Origin: Hugenholtzia roseola DSM 9546
GTDB lineage: Bacteria; Bacteroidota; Bacteroidia; Cytophagales; Bernardetiaceae
Assembly (NCBI RefSeq): GCF_000422585.1
Contig: NZ_AUGI01000054.1
Location: forward strand, 1-52,618
Length of the DNA stretch: 52,618 nt
Direction: 5' to 3'
Positions 33,877 to 40,577 of this stretch are shown here, in pieces (position 1 is the first letter of the stretch; each line of letters opens with the position of its first letter). Under the pieces are notes generated by a model. It saw only the letters and a program-made list of their open reading frames with translations, had not been told where the DNA came from and searched no databases. The translations under genes were made by a program, and so were the position numbers.

Positions 33877-34689
33877 ATGAAACATAGATTTTTCTTTTTT
33901 GCATCAAAACTTACAAGGCTTGCTTTTTTATCGAAAAAAGGGCATACGCAGCCTTATTTATCTTACGCATTTGCCGCTTGGCTCTGTGCTTTTTTATCTG
34001 TTCCTACCCTTTTAGTGGGACAAGATACTACCTCGATGGTCTTTGTAAAAGGAGGCATTTTCGACATGGGAAGCACCAAATACCCCAACGAAATGCCTAT
34101 CCATACCGTTACCCTTGATGATTTTTGGATAGATAAGTACGAGGTCAGTGTGGCAGAATATCGCAGCTTTTGTGAAGCCACAGGCAGAGCCATGCCCGAA
34201 AGAGAGCCAGCTTGGGGTTGGAAAGACGACTACCCTATGGTAAATGTTTCTTGGAAAGATGCAGAGGCATACGCCTTACATGTGGGCAAACGCCTGCCTA
34301 CCGAAGCCGAATGGGAGTATGCTGCACGTGGGGGCGCAAAGAGTGCCAATTATCTCTATGCAGGTGCGCCTTATCCGCAACTTGTTGGGTGGTTTGATAG
34401 CAATTCTGCTAATACCGCACAGCCACGCGGACTAAAAAAGCCCAACGAACTCGGCATTTACGACATGAGCGGCAATGTATGGGAATGGTGTCAAGATTTT
34501 TATGGTAGCTATACGCCTGAAAATCAGACCAATCCGCAGGGCGCGAAAACGGGCATCAACCGCGTTATCAGAGGAGGCAGTTGGTTTGGCAATGCAGCCA
34601 ACTTGCGTACCGCCAATCGCTACTATTCGCCCGAAGGTTTCGGTTCGAGCCTCATAGGGTTTCGCTTGGTAAAAGATGTTGAAAAATAA
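33877..34689 (+). CDS. Exported formylglycine-generating-enzyme-fold protein (SUMF1 family)
   Basis: 270 residues. The basic N-terminus and hydrophobic stretch (about 30-47) look like a long signal peptide ending near LLVGQ. The SUMF1/FGE-sulfatase fold runs from about 50: MVFVKGGIFDMGS, HTVTLDDFWIDKYEVSVAEYRSFC, YPMVNVSWKDAEAYALHVGKRLPTEAEWEYAARGG, NELGIYDMSGNVWEWCQDFY and INRVIRGGSWFGNAANLRTANRYYS to GFRLVKD. In true FGE the segment after RGGS carries two catalytic Cys; here it is RGGSWFGNAANLRTANRYY with none. Sulfatase activation is therefore unlikely, and a structural or other role, as for GldJ/GldK-type proteins, is more plausible (inference). No sulfatase gene lies near. Confidence 0.85.
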   Translation: MKHRFFFFASKLTRLAFLSKKGHTQPYLSYAFAAWLCAFLSVPTLLVGQDTTSMVFVKGGIFDMGSTKYPNEMPIHTVTLDDFWIDKYEVSVAEYRSFCEATGRAMPEREPAWGWKDDYPMVNVSWKDAEAYALHVGKRLPTEAEWEYAARGGAKSANYLYAGAPYPQLVGWFDSNSANTAQPRGLKKPNELGIYDMSGNVWEWCQDFYGSYTPENQTNPQGAKTGINRVIRGGSWFGNAANLRTANRYYSPEGFGSSLIGFRLVKDVEK

Positions 34690-34700
34690 AGGCAAGGCAG

Positions 34701-34723
34701 GGGCAAGGCAATTTCTTGTCCCT
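34701..34723. repeat. Degenerate class I REP
   Basis: GGGCAAGGCAATTTCTTGTC followed by CCTA keeps the outline of the REP hairpin with several changes. It lies between the FGE-fold gene and the next gene. Confidence 0.35.
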
Positions 34724-34753
34724 ATTTTGTGTAAAGTTTGGTTTAAAAAAATA

Positions 34754-35728
34754 ATGAATTTCATGATGAACAAAATGCAGCTCTCTACTTTTGTGCTTTC
34801 TCTTGCCTTTTTTTCTACGGCTTCTTTTTCTATGCTTTTGGCGCAAGAAAAAAAGGAAAATGAGGTGCAGCTCACCACAGACACCAAACCTGTTATTTTA
34901 TTGGGCAAAGACAAAAATCGCCGTCAGATTCCTATTGTAGGAGGCTTACAAAATCAGCTCGACAACCTTAAAAATGGCACTTCACAGCAGCAGGAAAGTC
35001 AGCCCAGCGACGCAATGGTTTCTTTTAGTTTGAATAAAAAATCAAACAAAAACAAAAAAAATAAAGAGGCGAAGAATTTTTATGCAGGCTTGCACACCAA
35101 AAAGTTTTTTAGAAAATACCAAAAAGGGCGAAAAGAAATTACCGAAACGTTTTACTACCTTAAAGAAGCGAATAACATTCCGCAGCACGTAGAAAATTAT
35201 TTTTACTATGATGTCAAGAAAGGCAAAATAGATAGCGACTATCAGCTTCCTGCCAATGCCGAAGAAAGGCTTATCCTGCACGGACTTTATGAGCGCAAAG
35301 AAAACGGCACGACGGTAGAAAAAGGCTATTATTATCTTTCTACCAAAGATGGCAAATGGGAAAACTACCACAATAGCGGCGTTCTGACCCAGCAGCAAAA
35401 TTATTATAGAGGACATCCTGCCGAATCGTATTTTATTTATTACGATAAATCGCACAAACAACTTAAAGAAATCGTGCCGATTGTCAATGGCGTGCCACAT
35501 GGCTACTCTATTTCTTTCTACCCCAGCGGCGCAGTAGAAACGGTAGGGCGGTATCAGCAAGGCGATAAAGTAGGCAGGTGGCTAACTTATTACGACTGCA
35601 AAAAGAAAGACCAAAAAGGGGTGCGCAAAGAAGAGTGGCAACACGCCAAAGAGCCTTTTGAGAGCAATTTCAAGCCCTACTTATTGCGCACTTGGGACGA
35701 AAAAGGGCGCGTTACGTCAGGAAAATAA
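34754..35728 (+). CDS. Secreted MORN-like repeat protein
   Basis: 324 residues from the ATG at 34754; ATGs at 34763 and 34766 are close alternatives. A signal peptide (LSTFVLSLAFFSTASFSMLLAQ) opens it. A Lys-rich low-complexity stretch (KKSNKNKKNKEAKN, about 95-110) follows. The C-terminal half has repeats of the MORN/YwqK type: KGYYYLSTKDGKWENYHNSGVLTQQQNYYRG, YFIYYDKSHKQLKEIVPIVNGVPHGYSISFYPSGAVETVGRYQQGDKVGRWLTYYD. The G(K/E)W..Y...G and GxxHG.....Y.SG pattern is clear. Proteins of this kind are common in Bacteroidota and are sometimes named YwqK-family antitoxin-like, but no toxin is here. It is probably an envelope repeat protein of unknown role. It is 64 bases after the FGE-fold gene, perhaps cotranscribed. 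Confidence 0.78.
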   Translation: MNFMMNKMQLSTFVLSLAFFSTASFSMLLAQEKKENEVQLTTDTKPVILLGKDKNRRQIPIVGGLQNQLDNLKNGTSQQQESQPSDAMVSFSLNKKSNKNKKNKEAKNFYAGLHTKKFFRKYQKGRKEITETFYYLKEANNIPQHVENYFYYDVKKGKIDSDYQLPANAEERLILHGLYERKENGTTVEKGYYYLSTKDGKWENYHNSGVLTQQQNYYRGHPAESYFIYYDKSHKQLKEIVPIVNGVPHGYSISFYPSGAVETVGRYQQGDKVGRWLTYYDCKKKDQKGVRKEEWQHAKEPFESNFKPYLLRTWDEKGRVTSGK

Positions 35729-35749
35729 CGCAATCTTGATAAAAAAACT

Positions 35750-35935
35750 TTCGTCTGTGTCGCCGTTTTTGGACGTTGCTACAACGATAAAAGCCATAAA
35801 TGCACCCCACACCAAACCCCTCCCCCAAAGGGAGGGGCTTTGATAGGGTATCATTTTTTTTGCATAAATGCAAAAAAAATGATTTGGTTTTCGAACCCTC
35901 CCCTATGAGGGGAGGGCAGGGTGAGGGTTCAGTAC
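35750..35935 (+). repeat. Element P copy 4
   Basis: A plus-oriented, nearly complete copy. The left side TGTGTCGCCGTTTTTGGACG continues into TTGCTACAACGATAAAAGCC. Then come CCCCTCCCCCAAAGGGAGGGG, the perfect A/T palindrome (arms 35850-35865 and 35868-35883, 16 bp, loop AA) and a second hairpin of C/G tracts, ending GGGTTCAG. Its left arm shares 35-40 bases with copy 5 at 36707. It occupies most of the 311-base gap 35729-36039. Confidence 0.7.
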
Positions 35936-36039
35936 GAAATAAATTAGACCCAGATTAGCCCATTAGACAAATAAGGGCAATTAAGTTGTGTTTTGTAGGT
36001 AAAAGTCTTTGAAAATAAGTAATATAAGCTGTACAAACT

Positions 36040-36684
36040 TTATTTCCAAAATATTTCAGATTTAACATAAAAAACAGTATCTATAAAATAAAGCATGTCG
36101 TTTGCAGTTAACACATTCTCGTCGTGTAAGTCTTCTAAAATAATACCCAAATAGGGGTGATAATAGTCGCAATTTCGTGTATTTACAAATCCATTATTTA
36201 ATAAAAAGTCTTTTACTTGATGTAAATCTGTTGGTGTTGTAGCCACTATATAATTTTGCTCAACTACGGCATATAGTAAATTATCAGGAGTTTTGTAGAA
36301 GCCTAATAATTCATAAGAGGTATCAGGAAAAAAATAGTTATTAAGCAATAGGCTATAAAAATAGTCTAACCAATAAGCATAATAAATAGAGTCGTTTAAC
36401 TTTAAAACTTTGTTAGATTGTTGTATAAAAACTTTTTGCTCTGCTCCTTCCGATAAAAATAAGTCAAAATCAATATTACAATTCCATAAATGATTTTGAT
36501 TGATATATTCTATCAATCTCTCTGTTTCTTCTGCTTTGTTCGGCTCATCTCTTTGAGCCATTGAACTTGTTGGCGTGCTTGTTCTAAGGTAATTGGCGAC
36601 TGCTTGGATAGGTTTTCCATAGCTAACTTCGCTCTTTCCGAGAAGGATATTTTGCAATTCATAGTGAAGAAGTTTAGTGTCCAT
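36040..36684 (-). CDS. Polyvalent-protein-type kinase-like domain protein
   Basis: 214 residues. Residues about 80-210 follow the pattern of the kinase-like domain found in polyvalent proteins of phages and conjugative elements (as recalled, Pfam Kinase-PolyVal). The parts are EGAEQKVFIQQSNKVLKLND (nucleotide loop and Lys strand), YAYWLDYFYSLLLNNYFFPDTSYELLGFY, LLYAVVEQNYIVATTP, then ILEDLHDENVLTANDMLYFIDTVF. The last corresponds to a catalytic HxxxN and a DFG-like Asp. The N-terminal ~70 residues (ELQNILLGKSEVSYGKPIQAVANYLR) look like a small helical head also seen with such domains. Here the domain stands alone, without the large mobile-element protein it usually belongs to. The gene is visibly richer in A+T than its neighbours and lies between two direct copies of element P, which suggests acquired DNA. 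Confidence 0.7.
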   Translation of the reverse strand: MDTKLLHYELQNILLGKSEVSYGKPIQAVANYLRTSTPTSSMAQRDEPNKAEETERLIEYINQNHLWNCNIDFDLFLSEGAEQKVFIQQSNKVLKLNDSIYYAYWLDYFYSLLLNNYFFPDTSYELLGFYKTPDNLLYAVVEQNYIVATTPTDLHQVKDFLLNNGFVNTRNCDYYHPYLGIILEDLHDENVLTANDMLYFIDTVFYVKSEIFWK

Positions 36685-36706
36685 ACAAATTTAGTGTTTT
36701 TTACAA

Positions 36707-36806
36707 ACTTTCGTTTGTGTCGCCGTTTTTGGGCGTTGCTACAACGATAAAAGCCTTAAATGCACCCCACCCCAAACCCCTCCCCCAAAGGGAGGGGCTT
36801 TGATTT
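36707..36806 (+). repeat. Element P copy 5, left half
   Basis: TTCGTTTGTGTCGCCGTTTT, then GGGCGTTGCTACAACGATAA and AAGCCTTAAATGCACCCCAC, with the first C/G-tract hairpin CCCCTCCCCC AAA GGGAGGGG ending near 36800. The A/T palindrome and the right half are missing. The copy ends 2-3 bases before the stop of the TPR gene, which reads in from the right. Confidence 0.65.
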
Positions 36807-36808
36807 TG

Positions 36809-37129
36809 TTACAAAAATTCCATTTCAAAACTTTCATACGCCGCCTTTAATTCGCGCAAAGCAAAGGCATCTTGTTTTGTTTGTGCAATTTCTATGCCTT
36901 TTAGATAGACCGCTTGGGCAGTTTTTATTTCGCCCAAAGCGGAAAAAAAAGCCGCCGCCTGATAATAAGTAGGCAGGTAATCCGCCTTTTGCGTTAGTAG
37001 CCATTCAAATTCTTTTCGGGCGGCTTGGGTCTGTTTTTCCTTGACGTATTCGAGCGCAAGTCCGTAGTGCAGGAAGGCATCTTGTGGCTCCTTTTCCAAA
37101 AAAGACAGTAATTGTGCAATGCGATTCAT
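36809..37129 (-). CDS. Small TPR protein
   Basis: 106 residues, all helical. At least two tetratricopeptide units are visible: DAFLHYGLALEYVKEKQTQAARKEFEWLLTQKADYLPTYYQAAAFFSALGEIKTAQAVYLKGIEIA, with the small/large residue pattern W/Y..LA..Y at the right spacing. It has no signal peptide, so it is probably cytoplasmic and mediates a protein contact. It starts 13 bases after the stop of the THUMP methyltransferase gene on the same strand and is likely cotranscribed. Its stop codon abuts the truncated element P copy 5, so the original 3' end might have been altered by that insertion. Confidence 0.8.
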   Translation of the reverse strand: MNRIAQLLSFLEKEPQDAFLHYGLALEYVKEKQTQAARKEFEWLLTQKADYLPTYYQAAAFFSALGEIKTAQAVYLKGIEIAQTKQDAFALRELKAAYESFEMEFL

Positions 37130-37142
37130 TTTTTTATACTTT

Positions 37143-38198
37143 TTATATTTTTTCTAATACAAAAATATGCAAAAGCAAGCCGCCACTTTCAGTAATAAGC
37201 TCCTGACTAATTTTATAGAGGCGCAGGCGGAATAGCGTTTCGCGCATAATGGCAGCTCGCATGGTCAGGACGACAATTTTACCCTTGTCTTTCAAAATGT
37301 CGTGCGCCGAAGTTAGGAAACGGTCGTAAAGTCCGCGCATTTGGCTTTCTTTTCCCGAAACTACGCCATAAGGCAAATTCGAGACAATGCTATCAATTTG
37401 GTTTGGCGCAAAATATTGGTTCAATTCTTTGGCATCACCTTCTATAATTTCAATCGGAAAATTATTTGCCTGCATATTTTCTCGCGCCTTTTGTGCAAAA
37501 TCGGCAATCAATTCACAACCTAAAAAGGTAATGTCGTAGCCCAATTTTTGGTTAAAGGCATCATAACCTTCCATTAAAATTGTGCCGCCGCCGCAGGTTG
37601 CATCTAAAATCGTCTGTCCCTTTTGTGGCTCTGCCAAAGAAAGTAGTAAATAAGCCAAACTATGTTTGAGGGCTGCTCTATGATGAAAGGCGCGTTGCAG
37701 GTGCGGACGCAAGGCAAGGTCGGTGCGGTTGTGTTGAATCCCGACAAAAACATCTTTGCCTATCAAATCGGCTCTAAGGTTAATGTCATAACCTTCTAAA
37801 TCTACACTTTTTTGGTATTTTCTAATCCAGACTCCGCCTGCCCATCTTTGCATTTCTACGGAAGTAAAATCATGATTGCCATACCTTTCACAGGTAGCAC
37901 GAAAAGAACTAACTTGTTGCATTTCAGGCACTTCTACACTTTCTAAGGCTGCAACAAAGGCTTCCAAAGTTGGGGTTTCTAATTTAAAAATGCCCTTCAA
38001 TTCTATCAAACTGTGAATACTGCGCAAAGCCAAGAGCAGCGTTAGGGGTGCATCTGTTTCAAAATAAAGGCGTTGTTGCCAATTTTGAAAACGCCCCAAT
38101 TTTTGTATTTGGAAAGCATTTTTTTCAATAGCGGTTTGTATTTCTGCCATAGCAAAAGACTCTACGGCGTAATCGGTTGTGGCTAAAAATTTGCGCAT
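37143..38198 (-). CDS. THUMP-domain RNA guanine/N2-methyltransferase (RlmL-N/UPF0020 family)
   Basis: 351 residues from the ATG at 38198. The N-terminal ~160 residues are ferredoxin-like plus THUMP (MRKFLATTDYAVESFAMAEIQ, HSLIELKGIFKLETPTLEAFVAALESV, VSFRATCERYGNHDFTSVEMQRWAGG), an RNA-binding module. The C-terminal Rossmann methyltransferase has DLALRPHLQRAFHHRAALKHSLAYLLLSLA, the SAM loop ILDATCGGGTILMEGYDA, FLGCELIADFAQKARENM and the catalytic NLPYG in SIVSNLPYGVVSGKESQMRGLYDRFL. This (N/D)PPY-like NLPYG motif marks N2-guanine methylation of rRNA or tRNA; the exact site cannot be told. The extra 16 residues of the longer frame are rejected. Two -7 promoter motifs lie upstream at 38262 and 38287. 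Confidence 0.88.
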   Translation of the reverse strand: MRKFLATTDYAVESFAMAEIQTAIEKNAFQIQKLGRFQNWQQRLYFETDAPLTLLLALRSIHSLIELKGIFKLETPTLEAFVAALESVEVPEMQQVSSFRATCERYGNHDFTSVEMQRWAGGVWIRKYQKSVDLEGYDINLRADLIGKDVFVGIQHNRTDLALRPHLQRAFHHRAALKHSLAYLLLSLAEPQKGQTILDATCGGGTILMEGYDAFNQKLGYDITFLGCELIADFAQKARENMQANNFPIEIIEGDAKELNQYFAPNQIDSIVSNLPYGVVSGKESQMRGLYDRFLTSAHDILKDKGKIVVLTMRAAIMRETLFRLRLYKISQELITESGGLLLHIFVLEKI

Positions 38199-38261
38199 GC
38201 GGTATTTTTTGAGAAGAAAACGAAAAAACAAAGGCTTACAAATCATACTTTCTAAGCCCTA

Positions 38262-38302
38262 CAAAGATAGAGAAAGATAGGTAAAGCAAAGATAGGTAAA
38301 GT
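38262..38302 (-). promoter_or_regulatory. Duplicated -7 motif upstream of the THUMP methyltransferase
   Basis: CAAAGATA (TATCTTTG on the minus strand) occurs at 38262-38269 and again at 38287-38294. The second is part of a 15-bp tandem duplication (AAAGATAGGTAAAGC at 38273-38287 and, with the last base changed to T, 38288-38302). The second copy also supplies a CAAA 17 bases from the first -7, a little short of the usual -33 spacing. Confidence 0.45.
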
Positions 38303-38320
38303 TTGAAAAAAAGCCTTCTT

Positions 38321-38450
38321 TTGTAGGGACAAGGCACTGCCTTGTCCGCTGTGAGATTGAAATAAAAAAGGATTTTCAGACCAAAAAGAGAGTTTTTCAA
38401 AAAGTGTAACATTACGAATTAGTTACGGGCGAAGCTGGAGCTTCGCGCTA
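38321..38450 (-). repeat. Composite repeat: class I REP and class II REP in inverted orientation
   Basis: This is the reverse of the interrupted arrangement at 19672-20034, without element P inside. TTGTAG and the perfect hairpin GGACAAGGCA/TGCCTTGTCC (38327-38347) come first, then GTGAGATTGAAA and CAGACC. Next is GTAACATTAC and finally the class II hairpin GCGAAGCT/AGCTTCGC (38429-38446). Both outer ends read inward as TGTAG or TATAG plus a hairpin, like a REPIN with two different REP types. With the promoter region it fills the 418-base gap 38199-38616. Confidence 0.65.
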
Positions 38451-38616
38451 TAAAAATTATTGAAAGGCGTTATCCAAAAAAAAATTAGAAAAAAAGCGCA
38501 AAAAAAGAAAAGCCACATAGGGGTAGGAGCAAGAAAGCACGTCTTGACTATGAAAAGACTTCAAAAAGGCTTGTACTTTTTTTTATCATTCCTCAATCTT
38601 AATCTTTCTCAATCTT

Positions 38617-39153
38617 ATGAAAAAAACAAATTGGATTTTTGCCCTCATGTTTGCTTTTGTTCTTTCATTTTCGCTCACTTCTTGCGACGATTTATTCGAT
38701 TGCGAAGATGACGACTACAAAGAATGTAAAGACGACCGAAATTGTGGCGACAGTAATGACGGCTGTAATGATGATAACAACAGTTGCGACGACAACGACG
38801 ATAAAAATTATCGCGTCCGCTATTTCCACAACACAACCCCACAGACAAACGATAAAGGTGCGCCTTTCAAAATTTTAGGCTATGAAAAAAGAGGCGACGA
38901 TTTGCGCGTCAGGGTACAATATGCAGGTGGCTGCGGCGACCACGATTTCGAGGTTTTCTGGGACGGTGAAGTGCGTCGTGGCAATCCTCAAACGTCTTTG
39001 ATTGTATTGCACCGTTCTAATGATGCCTGCGAAGCCCTTATCGAGCGCACGATAGAAATTGATTTGGAAGAGGCTTTCCGTCGCGACGACCCTCGTTATA
39101 GTGTAGAAGTAGTCAATGGCAATACCGCAGAGCGTTTCTTTACAAAAGAATAG
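38617..39153 (+). CDS. Acidic Cys-rich lipoprotein
   Basis: 178 residues. A lipoprotein signal (FAFVLSFSLTSC, Cys at residue 23) precedes a remarkable linker of about 43 residues built almost only of Asp, Asn, Cys, Lys and Gly (CDDLFDCEDDDYKECK ... CGDSNDGCNDD...SCDDNDD), with seven Cys counting the lipidated one. A beta-rich domain follows (VRYFHNTTPQTN, FKILGYEKRGDDLRVRVQYAGGCGDHDFEVFWDG, LIVLHRSNDACEALIERTIEIDLEEAF, YSVEVVNGN) with two more Cys. The last part resembles small Bacteroidota lipoproteins of unknown function with an NAxxCEA/GGCxxHxF motif. The acidic linker might bind divalent metal (inference). A convergent terminator follows at 39182. Confidence 0.8.
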   Translation: MKKTNWIFALMFAFVLSFSLTSCDDLFDCEDDDYKECKDDRNCGDSNDGCNDDNNSCDDNDDKNYRVRYFHNTTPQTNDKGAPFKILGYEKRGDDLRVRVQYAGGCGDHDFEVFWDGEVRRGNPQTSLIVLHRSNDACEALIERTIEIDLEEAFRRDDPRYSVEVVNGNTAERFFTKE

Positions 39154-39181
39154 TTTTTGGCTAAAAAATATTTTTTATTGC

Positions 39182-39219
39182 AAAAAAACTAACAGTCTTT
39201 AAAAACTGTTAGTTTTTTT
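39182..39219. terminator. Bidirectional Rho-independent terminator
   Basis: AAAAAAACTAACAGT (39182-39196) and ACTGTTAGTTTTTTT (39205-39219) pair perfectly around CTTTAAAA. A and T runs on both sides let it work for the lipoprotein (plus) and the aldo/keto reductase (minus). The core is nearly that of the terminator at 15409. Confidence 0.85.
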
Positions 39220-39242
39220 GTTTTTATCTAAATCAGTTATTT

Positions 39243-40277
39243 TTAGAAATTTCGCCTCTGACGCTTCAAAGTTTCTTTAAAATCGCCGAAGATAACATCT
39301 TGCACTCCCGGAGTTTCTAAAAATTTATGAGGGAAGCCCAAGTCTATTTGGCTTGCTTGATGCAAGTCGTTCATCAAATCAGCAGGAATTTCCACTGAAA
39401 GACAACCCATAGCATCTTCGAGCTGTGCTGCCGACCTTGCGCCTAAGATAGGAAATACCGTTTCGCCTTGCTGACGAAGCCAAGCTAAGGCTACCTGTGC
39501 CGAAGTTGCGCCCAATTTTTGCGCCACCTCACTGACCTTTTTGGCAATTTCAATGTTGTGCGGCGTGTATTTGACGCTTTTTTCGGAAAGTCTGCCCTGC
39601 CCCTGCATGCCTGCATTGTACTTTCCCGTCAATAATCCCGCTCCCAAAGGCGACCAAGGGGTTACGGCTAATCCAAAATGCTTTGCCATCGGAATCAAGT
39701 CGCGCTCTACGGTGCGTTCAATCAGACTCCACTCTATCTGCAAGGCAGAAAATTTCGTCCAGCCACGCCCCTCAGCTAAGGTATTCGCCTTTGCCACTAC
39801 CCAAGCAGGCGTATCCGAAATGCCAATGTAATGCACTTTTCCCGACCTAACGACATCATCAAGCCCGCGCATCACTTCCTCGATGGGGGTTGTAAAGTCC
39901 CACATGTGTACCCAAAGAAGGTCTAAATAATCGGTTTGCAAGCGTTTGAGGGTATGGTCTAAGGAGCGCATCAAATTTTTGCGATGATTGCCCATGGCAT
40001 TGACATCATCGCGCTTGTCGTAAAGGGTATATTTGGAGGCAATGACATAGCGGTCGCGGTCGGCTTTGATAAATTCGCCCAAAAAACGCTCACTTGTGCC
40101 TTCGGTGTAGCGATTTGCGGTATCGAAGAAATTACCACCTGCTTCTACAAATTTTTCGAACATTTTTTGGCTCTCTGCCTTGTCTGCACCCGTATTCCAG
40201 TCTGTTCCAAAGGTCATCGTACCCAAACAGAGTTCGGAAACGCGCAGACCTGTATTGCCTAAGAGTTTGTAAATCAT
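39243..40277 (-). CDS. Aldo/keto reductase
   Basis: 344 residues, a (beta/alpha)8-barrel NADPH-dependent oxidoreductase. The catalytic tetrad is visible: Asp and Tyr in NFFDTANRYTEG, Lys in YVIASKYTLY, His in LLWVHMWDF. Other family blocks are MIYKLLGNTGLRVSELCLGTMTFG, GLDDVVRSGKVHYIGISDTPAW, the cofactor loop VTPWSPLGAGLLTGKY and VFPILGARSAAQLED. It belongs to the YghZ/Tas-like group with the (V/T)PWSPL motif; the substrate is unknown. The ATG at 40277 starts exactly at the conserved N-terminus, so the 60-residue longer frame is rejected. The gene has its own terminator at 39182, shared with the convergent lipoprotein gene. Confidence 0.92.
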   Translation of the reverse strand: MIYKLLGNTGLRVSELCLGTMTFGTDWNTGADKAESQKMFEKFVEAGGNFFDTANRYTEGTSERFLGEFIKADRDRYVIASKYTLYDKRDDVNAMGNHRKNLMRSLDHTLKRLQTDYLDLLWVHMWDFTTPIEEVMRGLDDVVRSGKVHYIGISDTPAWVVAKANTLAEGRGWTKFSALQIEWSLIERTVERDLIPMAKHFGLAVTPWSPLGAGLLTGKYNAGMQGQGRLSEKSVKYTPHNIEIAKKVSEVAQKLGATSAQVALAWLRQQGETVFPILGARSAAQLEDAMGCLSVEIPADLMNDLHQASQIDLGFPHKFLETPGVQDVIFGDFKETLKRQRRNF

Positions 40278-40450
40278 AAAGTTAGTTCTCAAAAAAAGGG
40301 TTAGGATAATTTTTTGCAAAGGGACAATCGCACAAAAGGCGGTCTTATCCTCTAAAAATAAGAAAAAAAGACAAAGGTTTGAAAAAGTTTGCCAAAGGTG
40401 AGGCAAAGTTTGTCCTTCGCACCCGAAACCCAGTATGATTTTCAAGGGCT

Positions 40451-40481
40451 TTTGCAATTTGCCAAAAAGTTGTTATTTTTG
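40451..40481 (+). promoter_or_regulatory. Promoter for the BatA-domain gene
   Basis: TTTG (40451-40454), 19 bases and TATTTTTG (40474-40481) are an exact match to the Bacteroidota consensus and spacing. The ATG at 40578 is about 90 bases downstream of the expected transcript start. Nothing else is seen in the 300-base gap 40278-40577. Confidence 0.65.
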
Positions 40482-40577
40482 TAGGCTTTCCGTTTGAAAA
40501 ACCAATACCAACGCGAAACGCATCTGCAAAAGCGTCAAATCTCTCTGCTTTCCTACCCTCATTCTCAACTTGAAGCT

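Noticed and set aside
33877-34689. Sulfatase-activating formylglycine-generating enzyme
   Set aside because: The catalytic Cys pair after RGGS is absent and no sulfatase gene is near; only the fold is claimed.
34432-34914. 160-codon minus-strand frame
   Set aside because: It is antisense to the FGE-fold gene and the start of the MORN-like gene, both clearly coding on the plus strand.
34754-35728. YwqK-type antitoxin of a toxin-antitoxin pair
   Set aside because: Only the repeat pattern matches and no toxin candidate is adjacent, so a toxin-antitoxin role is not supported.
40278-40457. 60-residue N-terminal extension of the aldo/keto reductase
   Set aside because: The family N-terminus (MIYKLLGNTGLRVS) begins exactly at the internal ATG at 40277, and the extension lies over the leader/promoter DNA.
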